Origin: a virus | Length of the DNA: 28,728 nucleotides | Reading direction: 5' to 3' (one strand) | Virus record (IMG/VR): IMGVR_UViG_3300027797_000100 | Span: 1 to 28,728 of that record | Part shown: in pieces, positions 8,701-17,600 of the stretch | How the letters are laid out: the number at the start of each line of letters is the position of its first letter | How positions within the stretch are numbered: position 1 is the first letter of the stretch | Made by a program: the position numbers and the translations under genes | The notes under the pieces: model-generated | Told to the model about the DNA's origin: nothing | Databases searched by the model: none | The model's input: only the letters and a program-made list of their open reading frames with translations

Positions 8701-10026
8701 AGCTACACCAATTTCTTTACCAGGTGCAATTGTATTTGAAGTTCCTACTCTTTCACTTCTTAAACTTAAAACATAAGTATTTCCAATTCCAATAGTTGGA
8801 GATCCTTTAACATTATTTAAAGATAATGTTGGTCCAGTATTATAGTTTATTGATTGATTCTCTAAAGTTTTAACAGTTCTTGGTTTTTCTATATCTAAAA
8901 ATGTTGTACTGATTGTTTCTACATCATATCCCCTAACAATTGCCTTTCCTGGAGAAATTTGACATACTGCCAAATCATCCGATGGAGTTGATCCACCATA
9001 AGTTAACTGACCAGGATTAAAAATACCACCATTACCCAAATTATTATTCAAAGATTCTTTTAACGAAATATCAAAAGGTTTTATTAAATAATCTCCAGAT
9101 TCATTATAAGTTCTTCTTGCTAATTCATCAGCGATTAAATTATATGCAGTTGTTGTTTTTTGGGATCTTAAGATACCATCAGAAATTGTTGCTAGTTCTA
9201 TGAAATTATTATCATCAAAATCATCTAAATTTTTTTTAAATAACGATGCTGATATTTTTAATCTATCTGCCCCTGGAGCCGCATAATTATTAAATCCTTG
9301 AGAATTGTCAGATAATCTTTCGTCAATATCTGAGTTAATGATTTGTTCATTTACAAATAAACCAATTCGATAATTTGGTCTATTGTCATATTGATCCAAA
9401 ATTAAAGTTTCTGTGCTTACATTTACAAATTGTCCGCGAATAAAATAAACTCCATTTGTAATATTGAAAGATGATCCAACTGCACTAGAATCAACTGCAA
9501 CAGTTACTGCAAAAGGTTGTCCAGCAGCGATGGAAGTATTTCCTAAAAGACCTGAAGAAATTGTTGCATTTGTAACTAAAGATTCTCCATCAGAAAATTG
9601 TTGAGTTTCATTATTTTCGGTGCTTGATCCCAAATAATTAATATAAAGCGTAATATTTCCTCTTTCAGAATCTTGAGATAGAAGAATCTTATCTACAACT
9701 GCAGTTACTCCAGAAGTTTGTCCAGTTATTTTAGTTCCAACTAGTTGATCTGCATATGCTGCAACAGGAACTCCAAGAAAATTATTTTGTAGTTGAACAC
9801 AGTAATATAATCCATTATATCCAGTATTTCCTGGTATTACTTTTGCACCTTCTTTAAAAAAGTGCTGTCCAAACTTTTCAATTTGATTTTGGAGAATTGA
9901 TTGGAGAGTTGTTAATTCTCTTGCTTGAACAGGAACTCCTGGTTTAAAAAGAACTTTATGATAGTCATTATTTGCATCAAAATCATCAAAATATGGTGAT
10001 ACATTGAGATTGGTTTGTTGAGACAT
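2755..10026 (-). CDS. Giant virion structural protein, DUF4815 type (2423 aa)
   Basis: The start, MSQQTNLNVSPYFDDFDANN with KPGVPVQARELTTLQS, is the hallmark of DUF4815-containing structural proteins in T4-like marine phages; function is not established. The region around residues 1335-1400 has a run of six arginines, then IPFMRSRNI and YAFFDGVNVT, a motif found in large tail proteins. Around residues 1610-1720 come DPLAQGFLID, PVYLEGGKEYCI and LGSLFKSQNGSTWEPSQWED, which look strongly conserved. After about residue 1800 there are two GxGY repeats (GIGYTPSSG, GGSGYQIGD) and a GYLLIGNEIIKYTSV/RGTNPT module also seen in the gp7-like protein. No signal peptide or membrane segment is visible. It lies between gp8 and gp13, where T4 carries gp9-gp12 and wac, so a peripheral baseplate or fibre-anchoring role is a reasonable inference. 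The gene starts 6 nt after gp8 with no clear Shine-Dalgarno. Confidence 0.82.
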   Translation of the reverse strand: MSQQTNLNVSPYFDDFDANNDYHKVLFKPGVPVQARELTTLQSILQNQIEKFGQHFFKEGAKVIPGNTGYNGLYYCVQLQNNFLGVPVAAYADQLVGTKITGQTSGVTAVVDKILLSQDSERGNITLYINYLGSSTENNETQQFSDGESLVTNATISSGLLGNTSIAAGQPFAVTVAVDSSAVGSSFNITNGVYFIRGQFVNVSTETLILDQYDNRPNYRIGLFVNEQIINSDIDERLSDNSQGFNNYAAPGADRLKISASLFKKNLDDFDDNNFIELATISDGILRSQKTTTAYNLIADELARRTYNESGDYLIKPFDISLKESLNNNLGNGGIFNPGQLTYGGSTPSDDLAVCQISPGKAIVRGYDVETISTTFLDIEKPRTVKTLENQSINYNTGPTLSLNNVKGSPTIGIGNTYVLSLRSERVGTSNTIAPGKEIGVARVYDFKLESGSYSRSNANLNEWDISLYDIQTITEITLNEPITLAVPTFVQGANSGASGFIKNAVSANSLITLYDTKGSFLRNESFIFDGIESGRVAIAVTSFGISDVKSVYGLVGSASTFSADSIQSTKFNVGIATISPQSSGISTVTSPNISFPGNIIKQGNLISYSDVTLSDPVFAKVVSVGSTTVTIAGVSTVTGIAQGRLPTSLLQVTDFKILTTDLKSSSDNTLYTELPKNNISSVDLTNAVLSIRKSFTVNIASNQLSSTVSAGTNETFLPFDDERYSLIRSDGSTELLTSDRFDFISGGTQLQIYNLGTNNTGATLITTLRKIKPKAKVKRKNRINSIIIDKSKYVGSGIGGTTLNDGLEFGNYAYGTRVQDRNISLNVPDIIEIHGIFESADTTDPSAPKMVLSSINGPTNTTADLIIGEEIVGQTGDTIGIVGEKLTSSQIYFINKNQNSFKEGESVTFKESNIQAVIVALDSPSFEISSNYTFSIGQKETFYDYGEIIRKSNAEEPSKKIKIYFSNGFYDSSDNGDITTINSYNTFKYGVEIPTFNDINSSDIIDIRPRVSQYTVLENAFSPFEFYGRTFNSSGNSSANILASNETILTNFSFYLGRIDRIYLTKNGTFQVNYGSPAETPEVPVSVDDALEIATISLPPYLYATSQSAIQFLEHKRYRMVDIKQLENRIKNLEYYTSLSLLETSTANLFVSDSAGLNRFKSGFFVDNFTSTLAQEEDVEIKNSIDIENKELRPAHYTNSVDLIFGPVENINPTEDLDFAAIEGINIRKTGDIVTLDYAEVVWLSQVFATRSESVTPFLVSFWQGTLELTPASDTWVDMVRIEAKIIDVEGNFAETLSNASITLNVDPQTGFAPTIWNSWVNNWTGRKITTNTSTLINRRRRRRSGIRSVVSEQFERTSIGDKIVSRDIIPFMRSRNIQLVSKKVKPLTQLYAFFDGVNVTKYCVPKLLEISMISGVFEVGETVTGTIQAIGLGPTVINEASPRITFRVAQSDHKEGPYNSPNTTFLENPYTNRVLSETYSSTSDILNIDTFSLSNESQGLFSGYVESGMKLVGRLSGAQATISNVRLISDLSATLIASLFIPNPNTNIHPRFETGNKTITLVNNNLNDQNLASTIAEEGFSSSGILKTVQENITSVRNARIETLVVVRGGRDPLAQGFLIDEETGIFLTRCDIFFRSTDDMDIPVTFQLRTMQNGSPTTNVIPFSEIVIDPTDVQTSGDGSIATPIQFKSPVYLEGGKEYCICLLSNSTKYSVYISRVGENDLLTQSVISNQPYLGSLFKSQNGSTWEPSQWEDLKFTLYRADFIESGTVEVYNPQLSEGNNQIAKLLPDSLNFNSKKVRISLASTINDANFIVGNTILQNGTNASGNYVGNAGIATGTLNIINAGIGYTPSSGIATFPGINLQTITGKGRDATATITINNGVAIGATITSGGSGYQIGDVLGISSIGAVNVGTNARLSLSNISNLNQIIVDNIQGDFVVGSANTIKFINNSGITTFLNGTGVLVDEIIEETDGRHIRVDHTNHGMYFNDNLVVISNAQSDIKPTKLSIQLFADSTGSISVDDSSVFGTFENVGVGTTNPGYLLIGNEIIKYTSVSGGVIGGNIVRGTNPTTHPIGSPVYKYELNGVSLRRINKTHDLNDVTVADPITFDSYHIKLDMSSSASSGIGRSVGTSFPILYSNQTKSTGGYNIRATQNMPFEIITPLVQNLTVHGTSLSAEVRTITGQSISGNEIPFTNIGFEPITINAPNYLDNTRIIASKVNEDNKLANLPGNKSMNMRLTLGTVDSRVSPVLDTQRISTILTSNRVNSVIENYATDARVDTIDEDPSAFQYISKEITLENPASSIKIILDAHINLYSDIRAFYSISENSNFDPIFTPFPGYTNLDTRGEVINLEDSSGLSDKFISPTNSIGFTSPELEYKEYVFTSDQLPSFRSYRIKLILTSTNQVYVPRVKNLRVIVLA

Positions 10027-10032
10027 AATTTT

Positions 10033-11598
10033 TTAGAACTGCAAAATGATTTTGATATCTTCTTTTTGATTTGATGATCTTGTGATTGATGGTCTATTAT
10101 CCACGTAAATAATATTTCCAGAGTGTTTTTTTACTTCCGGATTTGCAAGACCCCTTGTAAAGGATTGTCCAAGGTAGTATGTCCTATTATTTATTACAGC
10201 AGTACTCGCAGGATTTTGTTCAGTTCCAAAATCAGTATCAATTGATAAACTTTCAGATCCTCCAGTAATTACAAGACTTCCTCCAGGACCAGGAGAACTT
10301 GAAAATTCAACTTGATCAAACCCAAAAGATGGATTAGTTATTGCAACTCCAACTGTTGAAAATCCTGAGTTTGATCTATCTTGCCAGTACTTTAAAACAC
10401 TAGTAACTTGATCATAACTAATAACTCTTCCTACAGACGTTGATCCCGTAGAAACTGTTTGTGTAATAAATGAATCTGCATTATATGTTGCAGAATTTGC
10501 ACTGACTCCAGTTAATTTAATAGCATAAATTGCACTTGCTTTATCTAATGTTAAAATTTGAGTTGAACCAAATGATTTTGGATTTTCTACGACTCCAACT
10601 CTTGCAATTTGATTTCCTGTAATAAAATCTGGATTTTGGATATCATTTTCAATTCTAGAGTACATCAGAACATTATATGCTCCAAGCTCTCTATAAATGT
10701 TTGCTCCATGACCACCATTTGGAGATATAATTACATCAAATGTTGGTATGGTAGTACCTGTAGGAACATTTCCTGCAACTAAATCAACAGTACCAAATGT
10801 ATATCCAGAACCTTGATTAGATATTGTAACTGATTCAATTTTTTGGTCATTATTTACAACAATTGTACACTCTGCTCCAGTACCATCACCGCGAATAGGA
10901 ACTCTAGTATAAGTTCTATTAGCAGGACCTACACTTACACCTCTGTTTGTAATAGTTACAATCTTAATAGATCCATTAACTGCATTACCTCTAACTGTTG
11001 AATTATCAGTACTCGTTTCCCAATTTATAGGAACCGGCATAAAATCAGTGGATTCAAATTTAATAATGTCTGTTGGTTTAATTGTATAAAGATATTTCCA
11101 AATATATCCATCACCACGGGTTCCTGCTGCTCTTGGTTCTAGATCAGTGAATAATGGTTCATCAAGAGAAGGTCTTCCATTTAAATTATCAGGATCTGTT
11201 CCGTTCTGCAAACAAATATAAACTCTATAATCACTATTCAAAATATAATATGATGCCGAATATAAATTAGTTGCACCAGAAACTTTTGCAGTATTTGATC
11301 TACTGTAGTCGTGACGATACATATCAAAAGTTGTACCAGTTGACCAAAAACGTTTCTGAACTACTTGTCTTATATCACTTGCATTAATTTTTTTTAATGC
11401 AATCATAGTATCCCAATAATTATTCTCTTCATCAAAACTGTCTTTAGGTGATGGGGGATTAGTGTCCCAGTCACTTTGAATATCAGTAGGATTTGGTAGA
11501 CCAATAAAAGAATAGTAAGAATTTGTTGAAGAACTTACTCCTGCAACAAAATTCTTTGCATTTAATATTCTAATTTGGTCGGTTATGATTGCTGCCAT
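10033..11598 (-). CDS. 8: Baseplate wedge protein gp8, enlarged
   Basis: This 521-aa protein carries the gp8 motif GDGYIWKYLYTIKPTD at about residues 160-176, which parallels T4 gp8 GDGYVWEYLFEIPPD. Early residues with WDTMIALKKI and the RVYICLQNG segment fit the same fold. T4 gp8 (334 aa) is a dimeric wedge protein joining gp7, gp10 and gp6. The location after the gp7-like gene is the T4 order 6-7-8. The extra ~190 residues are mostly C-terminal to that motif and include the GSGYTFG repeat plus Gly/Ser/Thr-rich linkers. The C-terminus (IIYVDNRPSITRSSNQKED) appears to return to a conserved end. A late-promoter-like AATAAATA lies about 20 nt upstream, overlapping the gp7 stop. The Shine-Dalgarno is not obvious. 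Confidence 0.85.
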   Translation of the reverse strand: MAAIITDQIRILNAKNFVAGVSSSTNSYYSFIGLPNPTDIQSDWDTNPPSPKDSFDEENNYWDTMIALKKINASDIRQVVQKRFWSTGTTFDMYRHDYSRSNTAKVSGATNLYSASYYILNSDYRVYICLQNGTDPDNLNGRPSLDEPLFTDLEPRAAGTRGDGYIWKYLYTIKPTDIIKFESTDFMPVPINWETSTDNSTVRGNAVNGSIKIVTITNRGVSVGPANRTYTRVPIRGDGTGAECTIVVNNDQKIESVTISNQGSGYTFGTVDLVAGNVPTGTTIPTFDVIISPNGGHGANIYRELGAYNVLMYSRIENDIQNPDFITGNQIARVGVVENPKSFGSTQILTLDKASAIYAIKLTGVSANSATYNADSFITQTVSTGSTSVGRVISYDQVTSVLKYWQDRSNSGFSTVGVAITNPSFGFDQVEFSSSPGPGGSLVITGGSESLSIDTDFGTEQNPASTAVINNRTYYLGQSFTRGLANPEVKKHSGNIIYVDNRPSITRSSNQKEDIKIILQF

Positions 11599-11617
11599 TT
11601 TATGATAACTTTTTATC

Positions 11618-11625
11618 TATTTATT
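11618..11625 (-). promoter_or_regulatory. Late promoter candidate upstream of gp8 (AATAAATA)
   Basis: The minus strand reads AATAAATA, differing from the T4 late consensus only at the first base. It lies in the 26-nt gap between the gp7-like stop and the gp8 start, about 20 nt before the ATG. Placement in one of the few real intergenic gaps supports function; the AT-rich background weakens it. Confidence 0.45.
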
Positions 11626-14600
11626 TAAGTAATATTATAGTTTTTAAATCGGAGCGGAAGAGTTCTCTTAACAACTCCAGAAGTTGAAATTCCACCAACG
11701 CCATTAGTTCCATAGAAGTTATAAGAATTTTCTTCTGTTCTTGTTGTTAATTCAATTCTTCCCCAACTAAAATTACCAAAACTAATCGTAGTAGTACCTA
11801 TTCCTACTCCAGAATATCCACTAATTGTTGATATACCACTAACTGTCGCACTAACTCTTCTTACAGTAGTTGTTGCAGTGCCAACTGTTGCAATCCCAAT
11901 CATAGTATTTGCAACACTCACATTACTTACACTTTTCACCTGATAAACATTATTAATAAAATTGGTTCCAATTCCAATGGTGTTGTTGCTAGTATCTTTT
12001 GATGTTATTGATGTAGATGCAAATCCAATATTTGAATCGTAAACCAAGAAATAATCACCAGTTCCAATACCACTAATTGTAACTGCAGTTCCAACATATA
12101 CTCCAGATGGGTATGTGAGAGAAGTTGTTCTTAAATATGAGTCCATTGGGATAAAAAGATCAAATATGATGCCAGTTGCAGTGGTTCCAAATCCAACAAT
12201 AACACCAGAATCGCCAACATATGATGTAACAGTATTAGTCTCTTTAATTATACTTGGTGATTCAATTAACACCTGAGGAGGAATAGTAGAGATATAACCA
12301 CCTCCTCCAAATGTAACTGCGATTCCTGTTACAACTCCTCCAGACACAGTAGCAGATGCAACAGCAGTATTTTGTGCTGCTGTGGTTCCAAATCCAATTG
12401 GTTGAGAAATTGATACTGTTGGAGTTGTTGTATATCCAACTCCACCATCACTAATTGCAATTGAAGTAACTGTTCCCGAAATGGATACCACTGCAGTTGC
12501 CGATGCTCCAACTTTATTATCTTGAGAAATAATAGTTATTGAATTTTGGAATGCTAATGGAGAAGAACCTCCAGAATTGCTTTCATTTGTTGGATTAAAG
12601 AATGGTCTTACATTATCAACACGAAGAATAGTGTTTCCAACTCCAACTGGTTGAATTAAATATGAAGTTGGAGTAATTGCTGCTTCGTAAAGCATTCTAT
12701 CCTTTCCAATTACTATCTCATTAATAATTTTATCTTCAGTTTGTCTACACCATACTACAGGTCTTTCAAGAGTTTCGTCACTAACATTTCCCGGACCAAA
12801 ATATGGATTGGTATTTACAATATCCGTAGAATTCCTACTAGTAACCGTTCTTTCTTCCTCTTGAAGTGTTGGAGACTGTCCAAGAGAAGGGTCATAACCA
12901 ATAGTTAATCCATCACCAATTTTAACAGTTTCCAAAATGTCAACATCTACAACATCAACAGATCCACTACCACGATAGAATAAAATCTTTGAGGTATCTC
13001 CAATTTTGGGAGGTTCGGTAAATGTAATAATACTTCCACCTGGGAAGATATATCCACCACCAGGAATTTGTAAAATATCGTTGATGAATATTAATAAGGT
13101 GTCCTGAACATTAATATTTGATCCTTTAGAAGAAAGAATAGAAATTAAATTATCAGACAATGTTATTGGAAAAGAAACTGTTTCTCCATCAAATTTATCA
13201 TCTAAACTATCTAATACTTGAAGTTCTCCAATTGACCATCCGGTAAATTTATCTGCAAAGGTTTTTTGTATGGATATTTTAAATTCTTTAAATGATGATC
13301 CTGTTGTTGGTATCCCAGTTGGACCTCCGATAGGAACAGTTAAAATTTGATCCTCGACATAACCATATCCAGTATTGATTATTTCAAAATCTATTACACT
13401 TGATCCTTGTCCAACAACAACATTTACTGTTGCTTGTGTTCCTACCCCAGAGGAACTTGAACTATAAATTAAAGGTAGATTTGAGTATGATAATGGATCA
13501 TCAAATATTACATGTGGTGGATTATTTTCTTTAAATATTATAACTGTTCCAATTCCAATTGAAGATGGTGAGGTACTACCAGAACCAATTGTGAACGACG
13601 TAGATGCAATTCCAACAATAGATGCGTTTGTAATTGCAGTACCAACAGAAACAATATTTCCAACATTTATATCACTTAAGTTAGATGTGAATATTATTGT
13701 ACTTCCGGAAGAAACTGGATGTGAAATCACACCTGTTCTAATTAATAGTAGATTTTGTGCTGTATACCCAGTACCTGGATTTGTAATTGTAACTGATGTG
13801 GATATTTTCCCAGAAATAATAGTTGAATATCCAACATGTTCAATCGTAGCAATTCCAACAGAACCAGTACTTACACCAACATTAACAATTCCAATTTGTG
13901 GATTAGATATTTTAACAACTGTTTGTGTTCCAGCTGGAATTTGATAGGAACTGGTAAAACCAAACCCCACTTGAATAAAAGTGGATCCAATTGAAGTGAT
14001 AGGACTATTGGGTCCAATGAAAGTTCCAACCCCAATACTACAATTAGATCCAGTATTAAGTAAATTTAAAATACTAAAGACACTGTTAGTATTTTCTAAG
14101 TAAATAAAGGTTGATCCTACTCCTACTGGAGATGAAGTATCAACAACTATTTCATATGTTGACGAAGCCCTATAACCAGATCCACTATTACCAATGCTAA
14201 TTGTGGAAATAGTACCAGCAATAGAAACATTTGCAGTTCCACCAGCAGACACTAATGGTTGATATCCAAATCCTTCTGTAGATCCAACAGAAACTATAAC
14301 TCCACCACGAGGGATACTTGCATTATTAACATCGTAAGCAACTGATGTAGCTGCTCCAGTAAAGGTAATTGTAGTAACTCCCACAGATTCTGTTAGATTA
14401 TAATTATATGTTATTCCAGGACCTTGGAATATATCATTAATCAAAATGACAGCATTTTCATTTGCAATACCATCAACATCAGTTCCGTTAGATTTTAGTG
14501 TAAATTTTTTGGTAATACCATTAAACTCTGAGGATATATCATTAAAAATATAATTCTTGTGATAAGTTTCATCTAATGAATTTACAATTCCAGATCTAAT

Positions 14601-17600
14601 AAATGACCTTCCTTGGAATGATGATCCCGTTGATATTCCAACCCAATCTCTTTCGTCTGGACGATTTGTGGGAGAACTTAATGGAATGTTTCCAAAAGGA
14701 GCTTCTGCAAAATTTAAAACATTATCAACTATATTATAATTACCAGACACTTTAGTAACTAAAGCACCAGTTGAATACCCTACAATTGATGTTCCTAATC
14801 GAGGTCTGCGAACTTGAATAGCATTGGTACTTCCAATACCAACACCATCAATTCTCATTATCTCATCACCAATTCTGATTAAATCTCCACCAAAGAATGA
14901 AGTAATCTGGTTGAAAAATATTATGTCACTTGTTGTAAAAGCATTAGTTGATAATGTTGTAGTAGTTGCAGTAGAAACTATTGGAGATTGAATAAGATTA
15001 TCGAGTGCAATAATTACCTTTGCATTTTGATTTGTTGATACAAATCTATGTAAAGTTCCAATTCCAACATTAGTAATATCCAAAGTTTTTGGTACAATCT
15101 TAAGAGCATCCTCTGCACTTCCTGCTAGATTAACTTGGTTTATATCAACTTTAACAATATAGACACTATCGGGCAACTTATCAGTCAATCCAACACCAGC
15201 AAAAGTAGTTGCTGCTATTCCAATTGCTTGTGTTGTTCCTGCACCTGCATTAATATATCTAACTTCCTCTCCTGTTACAAAGAAGTGATTTGGTATAGAA
15301 ATTGTATTAGAAGTAACGTTGACAACTGTGGAAGAACTTCCTACAAAATATCTTTCAAATACTGGATCATTTTTATGAGTTAAATTAAATGCTCGTTTGA
15401 TATCAACCTCAGTTCCTTCATAAGTTCCATAATCAGTTTGAATTTCTGAATTGACAAAATTTATAATATCTTTTTCATCGTCTTCATATCTTAAAGCATT
15501 TAAATAAACTTTAACATCGACATCGATATTTGGCAGTGGTGTAAAAGTTAAATCCACCACTGATGAATTTTTTTGAGCACCAATTATTCCAAGTTCGGAA
15601 AAAGTATTAATATTTGCATATTCGGTAATATAAGTATCTGTTCCATCATCAATTAGTGCTACTTCAGATATTTGGTGTACATTATTTGTGTTATCTGAAA
15701 CTTGTATGATGAAATATGCACCATCGTAAATATCGGGATACTCACTGATAATGATTGGTGATGGAGTTGATGTTGAAGCAATAGATGTAGATCTTCCTTC
15801 CAATCTAGCGTGTTTCATATCATAAGTGCCAATACCCACCGAGGTTGTACTTCCAAATGCAACCTGAATAGTATTAATAGTTACTGCAATACCAACATTT
15901 GGTGTAAAATCAACTTTTAGTTCTGAACCAGATAGATATGGATAATATGTACCAAGTCCACTGCTTGAATATGAATCAAATGAATGTGTGGCTAATTGTC
16001 CATATTCTAAGAATTCGACATTAGTCCCATCATGAATTATTGTTAACTCATCAAATTCATATTGTTGATTATCTGACAGAATTGAAACTAAAATTTTTGT
16101 AGACCTATAAGTATTAGCAATACTAACAATAGTTGTTGGTCCGGAAGAAACTAAAACACTATTTGATTTAATATCAACTATTCCTCCAAAATTAGTACTT
16201 CCAATTCCAGATAAATTATCGTTGATATTATATGAGAGTGTTGTTACATCAAAATCATTAATACTAAATTTTGTTGGATAGAACAAAAGAACACCTTCAG
16301 ATCCATCGATTGCGAAGTCAAAAGATCCCATATCATAAGTGCTTTCAACTCTTGCATATTGATTTAAATATCCATTTCCGACATCATCTCTAAGAGTTGT
16401 AACAAGTAATAGTTGTCTTTCTCCAACAAATCTCTTATCTCTAATATACGTAATATATTTTTGTGATCTTACATCTGCAAGATTAAATCTGTGAACTTCA
16501 GAAAAACGAGTTGGTCTTGGATTACTATTGAATTGTGAGCTAATATCATCTATTGACAAAACTCTATTGCCAATAGACTCTGCATAATCAGTTAAAATTC
16601 TATTTGTGAATATTATTTCATCTGAAAAAATTTGAGATCCAATCTGAAGTGAATTTTCTCTTACTAAATCAAAATCATAAACACAATTTAAATTTACAAC
16701 ACTAATGATGTCACTTATAACTTCAACCGATGTTAAATCTGATGGTAAGTTAATTGTAAGTGAATTTGAGTCTTCTACGCTTAAGTTTGATTCTAACTGA
16801 TAGTCTGAGAATTTTACAAATCCAGTTGTATGATTTAGAGTACTTACTGCATCATTCCAAGTATCAAATACAACTCTAGATTTAATCGAATATGAAAAGT
16901 TTTGATAGTATAAACTATCTTGTATTCTTTGTATATTATTATTCAATACTCCAGCATCAGATTGCCATCCACTTACAAATTTTGATGTTGCTGCCAGATT
17001 AAAAAATGCATCAAATCTATCAATTGAAGATGCTACTCCTTGGGTTTTTGAAGAAGATCCTTTTATAATTTCTCCTACTTTAAAATTATCTTTGGATAGT
17101 ATTTTTATAAAATCTAATTTTGAATCCCAGTCTTCCACTGTTCCAGTAAATGTCTCTGATGTTACCGTTTCTCCAATTAAATAATCATTTTTTCTTAAAA
17201 CTATATCAAAAATTGGGAATTGTTTTTGTGCAATAATTCTACCAGAAGAATTATTGGGATTAAACGTGCCTGGAGATTCTGAACCGGTAAGAAATTCATT
17301 AAGATTGTAAGTTACCGATCCACCAAGTCCACCAAGATTTTCAGTAACTGAAGTGAGAGTAAACAACTGATAGTTATAATTTTCAGAGTTAAATCCTTTA
17401 CCTGTAGACGCAACCCCCACGCTAATATTTTCAATTAAAACTTTATCATTTACGGCAAATGGAAATGAGTTTGCAGTACTAAATCCTACCGATAAAACTA
17501 CTGTTACATTTTTTGTTATAGAATCATACTGAATAGATGAAATTCCAACTCCATTTGAATTCTGAATTGGTAAAATTGTTGGAGTTATATTGTTTATACC

